The notes beneath the pieces are model-generated. The model saw nothing but the letters and a program-made list of their open reading frames with translations, was not told the origin of the DNA and did no database searches. 14,872 nt of DNA from AG1 sp035559775 (lineage in GTDB: Archaea; Thermoproteota; Thermoprotei_A; Sulfolobales; AG1), in contig DATMAU010000045.1 of the NCBI GenBank assembly GCA_035559775.1, forward strand, positions 1-14,872, in the 5' to 3' direction. Every line of letters starts with the position of its first letter. The first letter of the stretch is position 1. Below, piece after piece: positions 13,099 through 14,872 of the stretch. Position numbers and translations under genes: made by a program.

Positions 13099-13890
13099 TC
13101 AGAGAGATCGTATGGTTATTGCTAAGCCTATGATGATTGTTAAGATCCCCATGGCTAGTGTGAACATAGATCTATATTTTGAGGCCAGCTTTAGAAGAAC
13201 CCCTATCGATATATAGCCAACAAGCGCTGATATTGCGAGAGCCTGTATAACGCCTCCTGGCGAGATAATATTGATAGTTTCTCTATCAAATAAGGCTACT
13301 GTTGCGAGGGCCCCTAGGTTCGCTGGGATCGATGCTATGAAGCTCAGTCTGAGAGCATCATCAACCCTGTATCCTAGATATAGAAGGGTTGCCATTGTAA
13401 TCCCAGATCTACTTACGCCAGGCAGGCTTGCGATTCCTTGAAATACTCCGAATATTATAGAGTCTCTGAGACCGATCTCTCTCACACCCTTACCTACACC
13501 TTCATTCTTGCCAGTTTTTCCCGATAACAGGGCTTGAACTATGAGAGCGAGCCCTATGATCAGCATTGGTATTCCCGGATCTATAGATCCCTCAAGCAGT
13601 CTTCTAGCAACGAGATAGAGGGGAACTCCTATGAGGCCTGTAACTATTGTTGATATTAATAAAAATCTGAGGAGCCATTTCTCACTAAAGATCCTCGCGA
13701 GAGATCTCCAGAAATACAGGGTTGATGATGCAACAGTACCGCCTTGAAGCGCTAGGCCTATATCGTATGATGCCGCTAGCGAGTATCCAAAGACATATGC
13801 TGATAGTAAGAGAAGGGCTGTCTTGCTCGATATGGGGAGCCACTCAGCTATCCCCTGCACAATACCAAGTATAATGTATTGAAGATCCAT
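13099..13890 (-). CDS. uppP: UppP/BacA-family polyprenyl diphosphatase
   Basis: A 263-residue integral membrane protein of the undecaprenyl-diphosphatase family, which removes one phosphate from polyprenyl diphosphate carriers; in archaea the carrier would be a dolichol-type lipid used for glycan assembly. Two catalytic motifs are visible: QGIAEWLPISSKTA (12-25, with Glu16 and Ser21-Ser22) and QGIASLPGVSRSG (151-163, with Arg161). About eight hydrophobic segments fit the family fold, and length is normal. The position of E. coli His30 (PISSTGH) is Ala25 (PISSKTA); I recall similar PxSSKT forms in other crenarchaeal homologs, but did not verify this. The ATG has AGGTGA (minus strand, 13903-13898) seven nt upstream. 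Monocistronic and convergent with the thiolase operon. Confidence 0.9.
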   Translation of the reverse strand: MDLQYIILGIVQGIAEWLPISSKTALLLLSAYVFGYSLAASYDIGLALQGGTVASSTLYFWRSLARIFSEKWLLRFLLISTIVTGLIGVPLYLVARRLLEGSIDPGIPMLIIGLALIVQALLSGKTGKNEGVGKGVREIGLRDSIIFGVFQGIASLPGVSRSGITMATLLYLGYRVDDALRLSFIASIPANLGALATVALFDRETINIISPGGVIQALAISALVGYISIGVLLKLASKYRSMFTLAMGILTIIIGLAITIRSL

Positions 13891-13940
13891 GTGATAGTCA
13901 CCTAATCCACTGCATGCCTTGAGTATATAGAAAGCCGGAG

Positions 13941-13950
13941 TATATATGCA
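13941..13950 (-). promoter_or_regulatory. TATA-like element, candidate uppP promoter
   Basis: The minus strand reads TGCATATATA. A start about 26 nt downstream would lie near 13919, giving a leader of about 29 nt that contains AGGTGA. A second A/T-rich site (13923-13930) would place the start within the ribosome-binding site and is less likely. Confidence 0.4.
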
Positions 13951-14279
13951 AAAGACCCACTGTAGCTATCTCTTCCCGTCTTTATGAGGGTTTATAAGGA
14001 CTGATATTAAATCAAACCCGAACCTCAAGCAACAATATCCAGCATAGATGCTGTGTAATGTAGCCTAGCAGTTAAAGCAGAGTTGGTAAGGTCTATGTGA
14101 TAGATAAAAACCTGTATGACCCTTATGATAGCATGGGAGAATTATTGTGATGGATTTTCCATAGATGATTGTAATTATAAGTAGTTTCAGAATAGATAAG
14201 CTTATAATTTTTATAGAAGTTGACAGGAAATTGTGTTGCGAGGAGACAATACGGATAGATAAAGCGGGAGGAGCTACCC

Positions 14280-14342
14280 ATGAAGAGCCTAGAGACCTGT
14301 TTAGCGGAAGAGACCATAAGTCCTTCGCTCATGATCGTATGA
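14280..14342 (+). CDS. Possible 20-residue small protein
   Basis: ATG at 14280 is preceded by GGGAGGAG (14266-14273) at an ideal six-nt gap, and a TATA-like CTTATAATTTTTA lies about 75 nt further upstream (14201-14213). The frame encodes 20 residues (MKSLETCLAEETISPSLMIV) and ends at TGA 14340-14342. It may be a real small protein, the stub of a decayed gene, or chance. I recognise no family, and no second copy is seen in the window. Confidence 0.2.
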   Translation: MKSLETCLAEETISPSLMIV

Positions 14343-14477
14343 TTGTTTGAAGGATAGGGCTATGACCTCATATGGTGGGGAAGAGTGGTTATTGTTCTCA
14401 ACGCTTCTTAGACGTCTCTGTTGTTTTGTTAAGTTGTTATTTTATCGTGCTCTGCAAGTGTATTGCGTCACATAATA

Positions 14478-14485
14478 TTTATAAA
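14478..14485 (+). promoter_or_regulatory. TATA-like element for the right-edge gene
   Basis: TTTATAAA sits within an A/T-rich stretch (14472-14490), about 55 nt upstream of the ATG at 14536. A start near 14508 would give a leader of about 28 nt with GGGGGTG (14526-14532) as ribosome-binding site. One of the best-formed promoter arrangements in the window, but inferred. Confidence 0.5.
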
Positions 14486-14535
14486 TTTGTGAAATTAGAT
14501 AATATAGTAGATGTAGGAAATACCAGGGGGTGTTA

Positions 14536-14872
14536 ATGTTTCTTCAAACACTCAATCTAGATGGTTATATGAATAGGATCGAGGCCTATAAGATCTTCAT
14601 CAGATCCCTTGCACATATTTTATTGATAAAAGGGATTAAGGTAAACATCAACAATGTAAAGGATCTCCTAGAGAGCCTCGGGATCAGGCTAAGAGGGATG
14701 GCGTTGAGCTTATTAGTATCGGATCTGAAGAACTATAACAAGGGGCTCTCAAAGCGGGAGATAGAGGATCTCCAATACCGGTTACCCAGACTCATGTATA
14801 GGGATTATAGAAGAGTTACTGCAGCATACTATTCATCACCCCTAGGCGTTGAGCTCATCGCTAGGCTTGCGA
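14536..14872 (+). CDS. Hypothetical protein, N-terminal part (runs off the window)
   Basis: An open frame starts at ATG 14536, with GGGGGTG four nt upstream and a TATA element at the right distance, and stays open for 112 codons to the window edge. The encoded part begins MFLQTLNLDGYMNRIEAYKI and appears mainly helical and charged: a helix around 14-32, VKDLLESLGIRLRGMALSLL (about 42-61), a basic stretch near KNYNKGLSKREIEDLQYRLP (about 66-85), and RDYRRVTAAYYSSPLGVELI. Third-position composition resembles the neighbouring genes, and the promoter is good, so it is probably real. I do not recognise the family. The C-terminus is missing, so length and domains cannot be judged. Confidence 0.65.
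   Translation, partial: MFLQTLNLDGYMNRIEAYKIFIRSLAHILLIKGIKVNINNVKDLLESLGIRLRGMALSLLVSDLKNYNKGLSKREIEDLQYRLPRLMYRDYRRVTAAYYSSPLGVELIARLA

Larger units (their letters stand above)
13891..14535 (+). other. Intergenic region, largely non-coding (645 nt)
   Basis: This divergent gap between uppP and the gene at the right edge holds the uppP promoter on the left, a promoter and leader for the right-hand gene at the far right, a short inverted repeat CAGCAT-AG-ATGCTG (14040-14053), and one small frame with a good ribosome-binding site (14280-14342). A 61-codon frame from 14165 overlaps it but shows no recognisable motif. No RNA gene or mobile-element end was recognised. Confidence 0.4.

Noticed and set aside
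14165..14350. 61-codon frame in the right-hand gap, possibly a transposase remnant
   Set aside because: No transposase motif, ribosome-binding site or terminal repeat could be seen; composition looks like random open frame.

Overview
The window looks like chromosomal DNA from a thermophilic archaeon of the Thermoproteota (Crenarchaeota). Evidence: the tail of ribosomal protein S8e followed directly by SRP19, an archaeal Pelota, archaeal-type UMP kinase and NMN adenylyltransferase, A/T-rich TATA-like promoter elements, heavy AGG/AGA and ATA codon use, and a tRNA gene that can only be folded by assuming two very small archaeal (bulge-helix-bulge) introns. I cannot name the genus. No phage, plasmid, transposon or CRISPR signal is visible; this reads as a housekeeping region with one accessory-looking metabolic cassette.

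Layout. (1) Positions 1-379, + strand: end of rps8e, then srp19. (2) 405-3892, + strand: sufC, sufB and sufD, the Fe-S cluster assembly complex. sufC and sufB each have their own TATA-like element and a nearly identical 34-nt leader, suggesting common control. (3) 3938-7796, - strand, read right to left: a CYTH-domain protein, an S-adenosylmethionine hydrolase (DUF62), NMN adenylyltransferase (nadM) and RNA 3'-phosphate cyclase (rtcA) in an overlapping or touching run, then tRNA-Pro(CGG), then UMP kinase (pyrH). (4) 7961-9046, + strand: Pelota, the ribosome-rescue factor. (5) 9365-12682, + strand: a four-gene operon of two thiolase-superfamily proteins and two DUF35 zinc-ribbon/OB proteins. 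The first thiolase keeps the nucleophilic Cys, the second has Val there. (6) 13099-13890, - strand: a UppP/BacA-type polyprenyl diphosphatase. (7) 14536 to the end, + strand: the start of an unrecognised protein that runs off the window.

How the genes work together. SufC (ATPase) with SufB and SufD forms the cluster-building scaffold; no desulfurase, SufE or SufU is present here, so sulfur must be supplied from elsewhere. The minus-strand run mixes nucleotide and cofactor chemistry (SAM breakdown, NAD synthesis, UMP phosphorylation, RNA end processing) with tight translational coupling. The thiolase/DUF35 operon has no HMG-CoA synthase gene, so it is unlikely to be the standard mevalonate-pathway complex; a paired active/inactive thiolase or an aldolase-like complex on an acyl-CoA is the best reading.

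Most interesting: the tRNA-Pro(CGG) gene, where introns of 14 and 13 nt leave a 5-nt internal exon carrying the anticodon, and where the first intron base-pairs with the strand needed for the mature anticodon stem, predicting an obligatory splicing order. Next are the matched suf leaders and the asymmetric thiolase/DUF35 cassette. Three gaps over 300 nt (9047-9364, 12683-13098, 13891-14535) hold hairpins and TATA-like sites but no convincing gene.
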